Below, piece after piece: positions 34,901 through 42,862 of a stretch of DNA of 42,862 bases; within the stretch, counting starts at the first letter, position 1, and every line of letters begins with the position of its first letter. Source of the stretch: an uncultured Clostridia bacterium (lineage in GTDB: Bacteria > Bacillota > Clostridia > Christensenellales > UBA1242). The notes below the pieces were generated by a model that saw nothing but the letters and a program-made list of their open reading frames with translations, was not told the origin of the DNA and ran no database searches. The position numbers and the translations under genes were made by a program. The stretch is taken from NCBI GenBank assembly GCA_937891595.1, contig CALATF010000041.1, positions 1-42,862 on the forward strand, read 5' to 3'.

Positions 34901-37900
34901 AAGTGGAAAAATTATTTCAACGGCTAGTTTAAGTGGCGACATAATTATACAATCTTTAAACACAAGTTCAGCTTTAATTATTAGTGTAAATACAAATGTT
35001 GTTGGAGAAAAAATTGCGACTATTAATGATAACAATAGTTATTGGGCAAAGTTGTTAAGAGCTTATTACAACAATCAGCCTTTATGTTTAAAAAGAGTAG
35101 GAAATGATATAATAATCGAAAGTGAGGAAGCTCCTGAAGTAGATGAAAGTGTTTATTTCTTTGACCCACTGGGCACAACAAATTTAGATTATACAGCTTT
35201 AGGTGGAGTTCAAATAAAAACTTTTAATCTAACTACATTTGCAGGTAAGACAGTTTATTTAGTTTCTACTTGGACATTATCTAGCACAACAATAGATTGT
35301 AATTTCACATTAACACGTTGGTCAGGCTTCAATGATGTTATGGTTAAAGCTTCAAATAGCACAATTAAAAATGTTACTTTTAATGATAATGGCATAAATG
35401 GAGCAGGTCATGTAATTAATGTTACAAGCGGTACATTAACATTAAGCAATGTAACAATTTTCAATAGAAATTCAAATACAAGTGCAATTAATGCAAGCAG
35501 TGCTTCTTTAGTTACAATTAATGGTGGAAAATACTATAACAATGTTATTACTGGTGATGGCGAGTCTACGGGTAATGGGGCTGTTTTAATAGCTAAAAAT
35601 ATTAACATTGACGCTAATGCTATTTTTAGTAACAATAGTGCCGTTAATGGTGGAGCTATTTACATTAATAGCGGAACTACAAGAAACATAAATGGTCAAT
35701 TTAGCAACAACCATGCAAGTGGTGATGGCGGAGCAATTTATGTTAAAGGTAATACTCTTACATTAAGTGGTGCTAAGTTTACTGCCAACTATGCTGTTGG
35801 TAATGGCGGAGCAATATATTTAAATGGAACTACTTTAAACATAAATAAAAATGAAAGTATAGTTAATGAATTTAATAACAACCATGCAAAAAATGGTGGT
35901 GCTATTTATTCGAATTCTGATATTACAATAGATGTAGGAATATTTACTGGAAACACAGCATCTGCAGCAGAAGATGGTACAGGTGGAAAAGGTGGTGTAA
36001 TTTACTCTACAGCAGGTAATATTTCCATTAATGATGCTGCTTTTAACGAAAACGTTGCAACAACTTCAGGTGGTGTAATATATTCAACAACATCTGGAAC
36101 AATTACTATTACTGAAGGAGATTTTAATAATAATACTTCTGTTAGTGGTGCGTTTGCATATGTGGAAAATTCTACCTTTAATATTAAGGGCGGAGACATA
36201 TATAATAACTTAGCTAGCGGAAATGGTGGTATTATTTATTCGGGAACCGGTTCAAATTTAACTTTAGGTGCTTGCAACATTTATAATAATACTAACAATG
36301 CAAGTGCTTCTCTTGGAACCTTGTTTGGTGGAATAATTTGGTATGGGTACTGGAATGGTATTTTTACATTTAGTGAAAATTGCAATATTTACGACAATAA
36401 AATAAATTCAACTTTTCCAAATATTTCGGGTGGTGTAATTTATTTAGATTGTTTCAAGACAGCTACATTTGAAGGAACAATTAAGAACAATATAGTAAAT
36501 GCCTCAAAATATTGCACAGGTCTTGCAGTCTTTTCGGGGAGTGAAATTAAATTATCAAAGTGTAACATTATTAACAACAAGATAGGGGTTCCTAAGAATT
36601 CGACTGACACTACAAATATTGAATGTTTAATTTACTGTAAACAAAAGCTTACTATTAGTAATTCTGAAATATATGGAAATGAAACTGATAGTTATATTGT
36701 ATACAATCTTAATGACGATTTAGTAATTAACAATACTAAAATAACAAAAAATACTACTAAATATAAAGCTATTGTAAAGTCTAACTCAAGCTTAATAATT
36801 AGTAATTCTAAAATAATTTCTAACCAAGCTAAAACTATTTTAGAAGCTACAGAAATGTCAATTCAATCTTCTAGCATAAGTGGGAATACTTTAGAAGAAG
36901 GCAATTCAAATGCTGTTGTTATATATTCAACTAAAGGATTTACAATTAAAGATAGCAATATTTCGGGCAATAATTTTAATGCTGGTACATTGTATTTAGT
37001 TACAGACACAAATCAAACAGTTACTTTTACAAGTACTATAGATAAAGAAATTTATGGTAATAATACAACAAATCAAGCTGTTATTGTTAATAATAATCAT
37101 GTGTTAAATATTGAAGGATATAATATTCAGTTTAACGTTAATTTAGCCGAAGACGGCAAGGGTGGTGCTATTTACTTAGGTAAAATGGCTACAGGAAACA
37201 CAAAATTAACGGACGTTACTTTTGTAGATAACTGGGCTGAAAATGGCGGTTCAATTTATATTGTTCAAAATAATCAAGCATTTAAGTTAAATGTTTCCGG
37301 CGGAGCTAACTATTCAGAAACTATTGTTTCAGATATTGCTATGACAGGAGCAATTTATATAGCAAACGGAATTAAATTTGATTTGCTTGCAGGTAGTATA
37401 TTTGATACTGTTCATGTAACAAATGGTGTAATATATAACTTAGGAACATTAACAATTAAAGACGTAGAATTTGGAAATAATGATGTATCTACATTTGATT
37501 CTAACGTAGTGGAAAATGGTGTTATTTATAACAACGGTAATGTAACTATTGAAAACGCCATATTTATAGGTAATTTTGCATATGAAAATGGCGGTGCTAT
37601 TTATAATAGGGAAAATGGCCAAGTGTTATTAGCATATTCACAATTAAAAGGGAATGAAGCTAAAAATGGCGGAGCTATATACAATGAAGGCATATTTAAT
37701 ATTGCTAGTGCTTTAATAAATGGCAGTTCGGCGTCTGAAAAAGGCGGAGTTATTTATAGCTCAGGTAATTTATCTATTAGTACTTGTCAAGTGGTTGAAG
37801 ATGAAGATAGTTTAATACAAGCACAAAACGGTGGTTTTATTTATAATGCAAGTGGTGCAACATTTGTTATTAATGGCGGTACTTTTAGCAATGCCATAGC

Positions 37901-40889
37901 AACTCAAGATGGTGGCTTTATTTACAACAAAGGTACTTTTGTAATGAACAAAGGTGAACTATCTAATAACAGTGCAACTAATGGAGGTGCAATATATAAC
38001 GCTGGAAATGTAACTATTAACTATGGTGAATTTAAAACTAATGATGCAACAATGGGAAGTTCTATATTTATAAGTTCTGGTAGGTTAAATATTTTTGATG
38101 GCGTTATTTCTGATCATGCTAGCTCTAATGAAGCAATATACGCTGAAAGCGGTAGCATTGTAAATGTTAAGAATGCAGATTTTAAAAATAATGATACAAC
38201 TAATGGTGTAATAGTCTTAGTTGGTAGCCAACTTTATATTTTAGATTCTTTATTTGAAAGCAACTCAACTGGCGGAGCAATAAATGCTAGTGTTAGTTCT
38301 TTAATCACAATTAAAAGGACAATTTTTAAAGGTAATGATACTAATACTAATGGCGGTGCAATAAGCTTAATTAATAGTTCTTTAAGCGTTCAAGATAGTA
38401 ATTTTGACACAAATACTGCAACTGAAAATGGTGGCGCAATTTATGCTAATGGTTCACAAGTTTATGTTGAAGAAGTAGAGTTTGCTTATAATACGGCATT
38501 ACAAAATGGCGGTACTATTTATGTGTTAGGTACTAGTGGCGAAATTTATGATAGTCAATTTATTTCAAATAGAGCTACAAAAGGAAGTGCTATTCATTTT
38601 GCAGAAAACACCAACTTTATTGTTGATGGAGGCATAGTTGATGGTCAAGGAATGACTTTAAATGACCAAGGTGCAATTTATATTCTTTCAACTGCTGGCA
38701 AAATAGAATTAGGGAATATTACCATTCAAAATAATTTTACAACAAATAAAGCCGGACTATATATTTCAGCTGAAGAAAGCAACACGGCTTTAGTAACTTT
38801 GTTTTCAGGTGTAAATTTTGTAAATAATAATTTGTACTACATGGGTGGAAGTTTGCATATAAAAGCATCTTCTGCTGTAAATTTTGACGATGTAAGTTAC
38901 TTATATTTAAGCAATAATGCAAATAGGTCTATTATAGAGCCGGGTTTAAAAGTGGGTTCTAATATTGTTGTTAGATTCCAGTCGGAAACAGATAGATATA
39001 TAGGTAGTTATAAGGAGTCTAAAAATACAAAAGCCTACATAACCAGTAATGATGTTAAATATGTTAAGTATTCAGATGCTTCAGGTAAGGAATTTGCTTC
39101 TTATTTAAGCATAGATACTACTGATAATACTAGAAATGTAATTAACTTTAGAGAGATAGATGATAGAATTCTTGATGTTATTGTTTCAAGTAAAGTTATT
39201 ACTATTGATGGTTCTGAACATAGATTAGAGAAAAGTGATTTTAGGGTTTATTATAGAGGCAAAGATAATTTATTAGATGAAAGTGATTATTATATTTTCT
39301 TTAGTAAAAACGCTATAGATTTAACAAATACTCCAGCGATAGACGAAGAAAACGGACGTTCTTATGGAAATAGTTTCAGTGATGTGTTAAATGTTAGTGG
39401 AAAGTATCTTTATTCTAAAACAGATTATATAGATGATATCTTTCCTTTAATGCAAAAACTTTTAGGTGTAAGCGAGATTTGTCCTGGTTATCGTGAAACA
39501 AATATTAATACCATAAATTATTTAGTTGTTTACCTTAACGAGCACGATAACGTTGTTGATTCTAAATTTTTCACTGGTTCTACTACATTAAGTATTGTTG
39601 AAAGAAACCTTACTCTTGAAGAAAACCCTGTAGCAACTCTTTCTCAAGTAGCAGATGTAATATTGCTTAATAATGCAATTTTCACCGGCGGTTTAGTAAC
39701 GAGCGATGGGTATGCAGTTTCAGGTACTTGGGCAATTACTAATAGTGAGGGTCAATCTTATTCAAAGGACGATGTATATATACCTGGTAATCAGTACTAT
39801 GCTAAATTTAGCCCATACGCCAGCAACTTATTTGGCACGCAGTATGTATTGTGTAAGGTAGATATACAAGTAAATTACAGTAATTTGTATTACTACATTG
39901 ATACTTCAGGAAACGATTATTTTGCTTTATCTGATGGTATAAGCAAGGAAGAAATTAATATAACTTTGCAAGAAGCTGTTGATATGATACAAAATAATGG
40001 CAATATTTATTTCTTAAATACATATAGCAAAACTGCAGATGAAACCACATTAAATATAAATAAAACTATTAATTTTATAAGTAAAGAAGCCCCTGTATTT
40101 AATATAGAAAAAGGGCAATCTTTAAGTATTAATGTTGGCGTAGGTGGATTATATTTTTATAATTATCAAAACAAATGCGAACGTATAATTGAGAATGCTG
40201 GTAATCTAACATTAGGTGCAGGCGTTAATATTTGCAATCAAACCAAAAATGCTATTTTAAATAGCGGAACACTATCTTTAAATGGTTGCAAAATTTATGC
40301 AAATATAATTTCAACCTCCGATAGTAGTATTATTAAAAATAACGGCGGAACTGTTTTTGTAAATGGTGGGGATTTCTTTAACAATGTTGGAGAAAATGGT
40401 AGTTTGATATATAGTGTAAGTGGCTATGTTTATATAAATGGTGGAGAAATTTACGGTAACACTGCAAAAAATGGTGGTGCAATTTATATGGATGGTGGAA
40501 CATTAATTTTGAATGGTGGTAAAATTAGACATAACACTGCAGAAAATGGAAGTGCTTTTTATGCAATAAACTCTTGTTCGGTTAACCAAAATGGTACGGA
40601 AATGATTTTGAATAAATCTAATGATGGTAGCCCTATAGCTATCGAACTATCAGACGAATTACAACCTGCCGTATATATTCTTAACAACAAAATAGTTACA
40701 GCAGAACAACTTATGACAAGTGCAAAAGTAGGTAATTTGTCAACAATTCAAGAAACTAATAAGTCGGAAAAGATTGAAGTTTTAACTGTTATAACTATAG
40801 CTTTAATTTATGTTGTGTTAGGCGTAGTTGGACTAGAAATAACAAAAAAATTATTCTATAAAAATAAAAATAAAATAATTAAAAAGTAA
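28902..40889 (+). CDS. Giant beta-helix surface protein (3995 residues), membrane anchored
   Basis: Starts at the ATG after AAAGGAGAG; an upstream TTG frame lacks a ribosome site. Signal peptide about 1-33 (KKIKWSVNK, then a hydrophobic run). The body has several beta-helix modules, each opening with a strand like YIVKGTWGINKTYN (nt 29500) or YLVSTWTLSSTTI, and preceded by IYFDPANGSD (residue 550), VYFFDPLGTTN (about 2084) or YYYIDTSGND (about 3662). About 40 repeats of GG[AV]IY type with NN-x-A turns resemble chlamydial polymorphic membrane proteins and Firmicutes adhesins. A Ser/Thr/Gly-rich insert (about 1577-1730) and a linker with Ig/MBG-like features (about 3421-3660) break the helix. 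A C-terminal TM (about 3960-3978) ends in a Lys/Asn tail without LPXTG. Probably displayed outside the cell and membrane anchored; an adhesive role is inference. Confidence 0.9.
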   Translation: MKKIKWSVNKIISFLLLSSCVLVGLIAGVFSFKNANVSSQNGTSIEQIESNLKQNYLSKGEMFLAPSKRDVVVYHYNGEWSEISSNEETFKNTVVYFKSVPDKGQDITSQLKDFYVLDVQGNAVSGNFYAGETRTTNGTNIIDVNFIPKNTLAYSEESFSVAYSCLYDELYFYENLFYSDVNHTVSVALDNNAQNLASGGTIYIVKGTWGINKTYNRIFTIKAYSGFTGTLINVNGSVNLSNITIDGQGSNATLINIPSSKTLNLTNVIIQNNNGIAINNAGTVNLKETTIKNISVSNKSPIVLSSGSTLNIGDSDATENDCTLTNLSGIDGGAIYSSGAILNIVNSTISNCSASGQGGAIYYANNNAGNKFIIKDSTIENCKASQAGAIFLNNARLHLTSNKNRTSIINNITADSSDKHADIEVRGDNSVVYLSGDLNIESSIGILVNQTIWGDTSPLQLIDYLNTNTLLSSDSKINVKIINPERNLLNKSALVSCSEWVSGYSSSMPEINSRLQKVVKLVNKSITYKLRTTDDFAGLRLGWFDSNSTIYFDPANGSDASLGDTSATAVKSWDKVLRSTNANITVKLLSTWYISNEISSLDGTNFGSDTSEKGNPSELPKKIAKIVRQGFNEHMLNVTKDLTLTNIVLDGNNISTKASILFSESSASITINLGTEFINNKLSSKDVLAGSAIHIYNDNASLTINSGTYFNNTASETKNFEIYAVAKKIIATGLNLNESNYGSAYLVSKGSKGLISNSEFINSKVGLVVENADVKNITIKNRNQDDDNFGLILSGTSTIYVEDSQISSSGTAFSSLNEETSTLDITDTILQNNKRLVAGNSFNAGLEAKLIINLNQNLTINSATSRQIHTTGSITSSGVITISNCSGGVSGTFGIITAGSLNFTGTVTAQNNSTRPLSATGNVTIGNGNFVYNHHSLGEGGAIYSGGKVTITNGNFYNNSASGNGGAISSAGATTITKGNFYNNTSLVSGGAIYSGSVDITSGNFYYNIAKNGGAIYTSGLKPGSTNFKNNHATENGGAVYINYATTIQFLNSANYENNFATNGGFLYAKNILDSTPINIVLSSNSIYTNNVATSGNGGVICGDSYTSISISSGTFTKNNANGNGGVISTAKDVSITSGTFYSNKATSHGGVIYANAISITGGSFGDATNGGNTAAYGAVTSSVVSTTITGSSFIKNKASTDGGVAYGGKGSITVSNSTFSNNQAANGGVLYVQLDSTSGSIQVLSGTFNNNKATNKGGVIYGYQVDIDGGIYIQNVSSAENSGAGEGGVIYVSYNLDVDGTSTYFGTNSSSEQKGNYASKGGAIYSLGATTIDGATFKYNKATNGGAIYFASTGFDLTIGSGTYENNQASSSGGVVYNSSKSATLKGTYKYNKAVDGGVAYGNSSSTTIILQAGTYMNNHATTRGGVVYTVGNIEVSGSPTVDTNKAPNGGAIFVNSSSATVSLKNGTFKNNYATTSGSVIQAENCTVTFGTASKLSIEDNNKIGSSAKTSANVRVKIAIIGSYASILASLGVPASDTLANAPLQFNSSNSNYINIKLTGNDAVGKYLAKSLTTTSYYSYRESEDKWSGSWYTDGPDVNNHSLWNTYSGGSGKSDNHYTYWGTDIFDANFSSSTTSTSAEILAYNKVFNYSLLAGCSVSVSKTARSSLFDCYWDRKETYSNYYVKLNATASNGSDTTGTEPTFNAGNGTTSPTAGNATNITINTPVNPENIIACENLILNTSATGESLGLSNDKKSYTFGSLEEIKNFLEFVNVLDVRFNTLKITIAQDNTVLSGVNFNSKVHVVLNGKRVNVGANVSNIIFDGTDDSSDGTGVSGVVITSSSKLTFTNCEFINFTSNVISGANGNIDFTNCNIYGNNSTILQNVNNVTFTNCYVQTNVAGAINIGVSYEVSFSGGTLNLSGAPAGGTETNYVITCSKFNMSNGTLIISGKVISTNAGMHITGGNIISNNAVIDGNVTINGTADINISGDALTANKFTLSGKIISTASLSGDIIIQSLNTSSALIISVNTNVVGEKIATINDNNSYWAKLLRAYYNNQPLCLKRVGNDIIIESEEAPEVDESVYFFDPLGTTNLDYTALGGVQIKTFNLTTFAGKTVYLVSTWTLSSTTIDCNFTLTRWSGFNDVMVKASNSTIKNVTFNDNGINGAGHVINVTSGTLTLSNVTIFNRNSNTSAINASSASLVTINGGKYYNNVITGDGESTGNGAVLIAKNINIDANAIFSNNSAVNGGAIYINSGTTRNINGQFSNNHASGDGGAIYVKGNTLTLSGAKFTANYAVGNGGAIYLNGTTLNINKNESIVNEFNNNHAKNGGAIYSNSDITIDVGIFTGNTASAAEDGTGGKGGVIYSTAGNISINDAAFNENVATTSGGVIYSTTSGTITITEGDFNNNTSVSGAFAYVENSTFNIKGGDIYNNLASGNGGIIYSGTGSNLTLGACNIYNNTNNASASLGTLFGGIIWYGYWNGIFTFSENCNIYDNKINSTFPNISGGVIYLDCFKTATFEGTIKNNIVNASKYCTGLAVFSGSEIKLSKCNIINNKIGVPKNSTDTTNIECLIYCKQKLTISNSEIYGNETDSYIVYNLNDDLVINNTKITKNTTKYKAIVKSNSSLIISNSKIISNQAKTILEATEMSIQSSSISGNTLEEGNSNAVVIYSTKGFTIKDSNISGNNFNAGTLYLVTDTNQTVTFTSTIDKEIYGNNTTNQAVIVNNNHVLNIEGYNIQFNVNLAEDGKGGAIYLGKMATGNTKLTDVTFVDNWAENGGSIYIVQNNQAFKLNVSGGANYSETIVSDIAMTGAIYIANGIKFDLLAGSIFDTVHVTNGVIYNLGTLTIKDVEFGNNDVSTFDSNVVENGVIYNNGNVTIENAIFIGNFAYENGGAIYNRENGQVLLAYSQLKGNEAKNGGAIYNEGIFNIASALINGSSASEKGGVIYSSGNLSISTCQVVEDEDSLIQAQNGGFIYNASGATFVINGGTFSNAIATQDGGFIYNKGTFVMNKGELSNNSATNGGAIYNAGNVTINYGEFKTNDATMGSSIFISSGRLNIFDGVISDHASSNEAIYAESGSIVNVKNADFKNNDTTNGVIVLVGSQLYILDSLFESNSTGGAINASVSSLITIKRTIFKGNDTNTNGGAISLINSSLSVQDSNFDTNTATENGGAIYANGSQVYVEEVEFAYNTALQNGGTIYVLGTSGEIYDSQFISNRATKGSAIHFAENTNFIVDGGIVDGQGMTLNDQGAIYILSTAGKIELGNITIQNNFTTNKAGLYISAEESNTALVTLFSGVNFVNNNLYYMGGSLHIKASSAVNFDDVSYLYLSNNANRSIIEPGLKVGSNIVVRFQSETDRYIGSYKESKNTKAYITSNDVKYVKYSDASGKEFASYLSIDTTDNTRNVINFREIDDRILDVIVSSKVITIDGSEHRLEKSDFRVYYRGKDNLLDESDYYIFFSKNAIDLTNTPAIDEENGRSYGNSFSDVLNVSGKYLYSKTDYIDDIFPLMQKLLGVSEICPGYRETNINTINYLVVYLNEHDNVVDSKFFTGSTTLSIVERNLTLEENPVATLSQVADVILLNNAIFTGGLVTSDGYAVSGTWAITNSEGQSYSKDDVYIPGNQYYAKFSPYASNLFGTQYVLCKVDIQVNYSNLYYYIDTSGNDYFALSDGISKEEINITLQEAVDMIQNNGNIYFLNTYSKTADETTLNINKTINFISKEAPVFNIEKGQSLSINVGVGGLYFYNYQNKCERIIENAGNLTLGAGVNICNQTKNAILNSGTLSLNGCKIYANIISTSDSSIIKNNGGTVFVNGGDFFNNVGENGSLIYSVSGYVYINGGEIYGNTAKNGGAIYMDGGTLILNGGKIRHNTAENGSAFYAINSCSVNQNGTEMILNKSNDGSPIAIELSDELQPAVYILNNKIVTAEQLMTSAKVGNLSTIQETNKSEKIEVLTVITIALIYVVLGVVGLEITKKLFYKNKNKIIKK

Positions 40890-40924
40890 CAAAAATGCTA
40901 GATATTTCTAGCATTTTTTGTTAC
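40886..40924 (+). terminator. Terminator of giant gene
   Basis: 17-bp stem with one bulged T (GTAACAAAAATGCTAGA, 40886-40902, with 40907-40924); the stop codon TAA lies in the stem. Confidence 0.85.
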
Positions 40925-41040
40925 AAAAAATACTTAATCTTTTGGGTTTTTTAAATAAAAAACGTAGATGTTTTTATAGCAAAAAAATGTTCAAATGTTC
41001 AAAAAAATATTTTAAAAATCTATAAAAAATTTATAAAAAA

Positions 41041-41076
41041 ATGAGAGATTTTTTTTGTTAAAATCTCTCATTTTTT
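41041..41076 (+). terminator. Second, orphan terminator
   Basis: 11-bp stem ATGAGAGATTT / AAATCTCTCAT (41041-41051 and 41061-41071) followed by a T-run. No gene lies between it and the previous terminator 117 bases upstream. Bases 40925-41040 are A/T tracts with no coding frame seen. Confidence 0.75.
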
Positions 41077-41146
41077 AACGCTTTTTTAATGTTAATAAAT
41101 AGTAAAAAAAAGTTTGAAAATCCTATGTTTTTTATGCTTAAAATAT

Positions 41147-41175
41147 TTGTTAAATTTAATTATATATTATATAAT
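41147..41175 (+). promoter_or_regulatory. Promoter of second surface-protein gene
   Basis: TTGTTA (41147-41152), exact 17-base spacer, consensus TATAAT (41170-41175). The predicted start near 41182 leaves a leader of about 100 bases. Confidence 0.65.
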
Positions 41176-41191
41176 AATTATTGTAATACTA

Positions 41192-41234
41192 AGATTGTAC
41201 CCGTGCGCTGTTTTTTAGTTTTATCATACAATCT
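41192..41234 (+). promoter_or_regulatory. Leader element shared with giant gene
   Basis: CGTGCG (41202-41207), three bases, TTTTTTAG (41211-41218), 7 bases, ATACAATC (41226-41233). Here AGATTGTA (41192-41199) pairs with TACAATCT (41227-41234) in an 8-bp stem, just before a purine-rich AAAAGGAAAAAA (41235-41246). The ribosome site used is AAAGGAC at about 41270. Confidence 0.5.
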
Positions 41235-41281
41235 AAAAGGAAAAAACAAAGTTAAAATCTTTGTAAAAAAGGACTAAAATT

Positions 41282-42862
41282 ATGAAAAATAAAAGTTTAG
41301 GATTTGTATTTGGAATTTTATTATCTTTAACTTGCTTTATGGCAGGTTTTAATTGCATGAAAAAAGATAATTTCGCAAGTGCTAATGTTACTAGCATTGA
41401 AAGGGAGAGTAATGCAAATCTAGCCCCTTCTTTTGATAGCATTTTAAAAAGTGAAACTTTATCATCTTCTCAAGAGGATGTTTTAAGTTATGCTAGTGAA
41501 ATTAATAGTGGGTCTTCTATAACTATTGATAGTCAAGCAAAAGCTACTCAATACATAGGTCAAACTATTCAAATTTCCGGCACTTGGAATGTTCCTGTGT
41601 TTATTGTTACTAATAGTGTTAACTTTTCCTTAAAAGATGTAACAAGTGAAAGTGCTATATTAGTTTTTAATCAAAAAGACGGAAACAATAGATCCTAGTG
41701 GTGCACCTTTTAATTCAGGTTCTAGTCTTATTTCTTACTCAAGCGGTTCTATTGAATTTAATAATACGCACATCAAAGATTTTAATGGGACTGAAGCAAA
41801 CTTAATTTCATCTGAAAAAAGTATTCAAATTATTAATGCAGGACTAACACTTACTAACGTAAAATGTAATAATGTTATAAATATTCAAGCAAACACATCT
41901 TCAAGTTCAACATGGGAAATAAATGGGTTCGACTTGAATGTAGCAGGTGAAAGCGAGTTTAAGTATTTAATTAATTACAATAACATCAACATAAATGGCT
42001 ATGACACATTAAAGTTTTACGATTTTAATATTAATGGCGGCAGCCTTTCTAATGGTTTGATTTATGCGTCAGATGCAGATTTTATAACTATAAGCAGTTC
42101 TCAATTTAATAATATCCAAAGCGATAATAATTTAATTGAGTTTTCTAATTTTGAATCTGTTATAGTTGAAAATTCAAAATTTGGTTATGATGCTGAGAAT
42201 ACAATTACAAACAATTTATTTAACTTATCTTCTGGTGAAACATTAGAATTATCAGAAAATCATTTTATCAACAATACTTCTACTAATGGCTCAATATTTT
42301 TTGCTGTAGACATAAATTCAATTGCTATTGAATCTAATAACAAAATTGAAAATAATGAATCAGCAAAAGGTGGTTTATATTTTAAAAATTCAAATGAATT
42401 GAATATAGTAGGTACAACTTTTAACAATAATATTTCCACTGGGAATGGTGGTGCATTACTAATTGAAAACGTTGCTTCAACCTTAATAGAAAATTCCTCT
42501 TTCAATATCAACCAAGCTTTAAATGGCGGTGCTTTATCAGTTTTAAATAATGCAGGTGGTAATGTAGGTGGTAATGTAGGTGTATTAACTATAACAAATT
42601 CAACATTTACAGGGAATGCTTCTAACGAAAACGGTGGCGCAATTTATGCATATGGACTTTCAAAAGTTACTATAAATACAAACAACGGGTTAACAACTTT
42701 TACAAACAATGGTGAAGTTGACGAAACTAAAACACAAAACGGCGGAGCTATTTATATAGACAAGGTTTCTATTGTAGAATTAAGTGATTTAACATTTACA
42801 AATAATACATGTTCTACTAATGGTGGAGCAGTAGCGGTTGTAAACAGTGTAAGTAACGGTGG
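41282..42862 (+). CDS. Second beta-helix surface protein, frameshifted, cut by window end
   Basis: Starts at the ATG after AAAAGGAC with MKNKSLGFVFGILLSLTCF as signal peptide. The N-terminal part then runs KATQYIGQTIQISGTWN, the same opening strand type as in the giant protein. The frame stops with TAG at 41696-41698, but the next frame runs open to the window end with the same repeats (NGGALLIEN, NGGAIYAYG, NGGAIYIDK). Removing one A from AAAAA at 41673-41677 restores one continuous frame (NQKTETIDPSGAPF). About 527 codons are visible. Its C-terminus lies beyond the window. Either a sequencing error or a real frameshift. Confidence 0.8.
42554..42582 (+). repeat. 12-base tandem repeat inside surface-protein gene
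   Basis: AGGTGGTAATGT occurs twice in tandem (42554-42577) with a partial third copy, encoding Gly-Gly-Asn-Val repeats in frame. Confidence 0.8.

Noticed and set aside
34265..35035. Long open frames on the minus strand within the giant gene
   Set aside because: They are antisense shadows of the repetitive Asn/Thr/Gly coding sequence, without ribosome sites or family features.
29900..39000. Repeated short sequences (ggtggagctatt-like) suggesting a CRISPR array
   Set aside because: They are degenerate codons for Gly-Gly-Ala-Ile in an open frame, with irregular spacing and no constant repeat.

Overview
The window is a stretch of a low-GC, AT-rich Firmicutes chromosome, probably an uncultured gut-type Clostridia or a relative. 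This rests on TAA-dominated stops, AGGAG-type ribosome binding sites, simple intrinsic terminators, and families typical of that phylum (DegV, DUF951, TIGR03905 TSCPD protein, HU, RadC, single-span signal peptidase I). Standard code 11 fits. No phage, insertion sequence, CRISPR array or rRNA was recognised.

Layout. Bases 1-111 are about 51% GC and encode the start of a TrmH-family RNA methyltransferase. They are joined in frame to a calcium-type P-type ATPase that has lost its C-terminal membrane half, so the left edge looks like an assembly chimera or a recombination junction. From 2195 the sequence is homogeneous: argS (-), an S66 LD-carboxypeptidase (+), an operon of an HEXXH protein with a WbsX/GH99-like protein (+), then a minus-strand block (serine hydrolase, Ppx/GppA-like protein, MFS transporter, metal-dependent PLC-like protein). 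An HD-domain protein (+), tRNA-Leu(AAG) (-) and three tandem paralogues of no family I recognise follow (12409-14743). Bases 14791-20765 form a minus-strand run of small metabolic enzymes: TSCPD protein, phosphodiesterase, RibD/DHFR-like reductase, phosphoribosyltransferase, Nudix, two GNATs, aldo/keto reductase and an RBBP9-like hydrolase.

From 21058 come a PlsC acyltransferase with a zinc ribbon, overlapping a GltS-type symporter (+), an unusual tRNA-Arg(TCG) (-), DUF951 plus signal peptidase I (+), radC (-), degV (+), a small hypothetical (+) convergent with an Smr protein (-), and HU (+). An AT-rich 0.8 kb spacer leads to a 3995-residue surface protein made of right-handed beta-helix modules with about 40 GG[AV]IY-type repeats, a signal peptide and a C-terminal membrane anchor. 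A second protein of the same class starts at 41282, is frameshifted near 41673-41677 and runs off the window.

Most notable: (1) the two giant surface-protein genes share a leader element (CGTGCG, a T-run ending in AG, then ATACAATC) between promoter and ribosome binding site, suggesting common control; (2) tRNA-Arg has T19 and A56 in place of the near-universal G19-C56 tertiary pair, a compensatory double change; (3) three tandem paralogues, each in its own transcription unit; (4) the chimeric left edge. All functions are read from motifs by eye; no database search was run.
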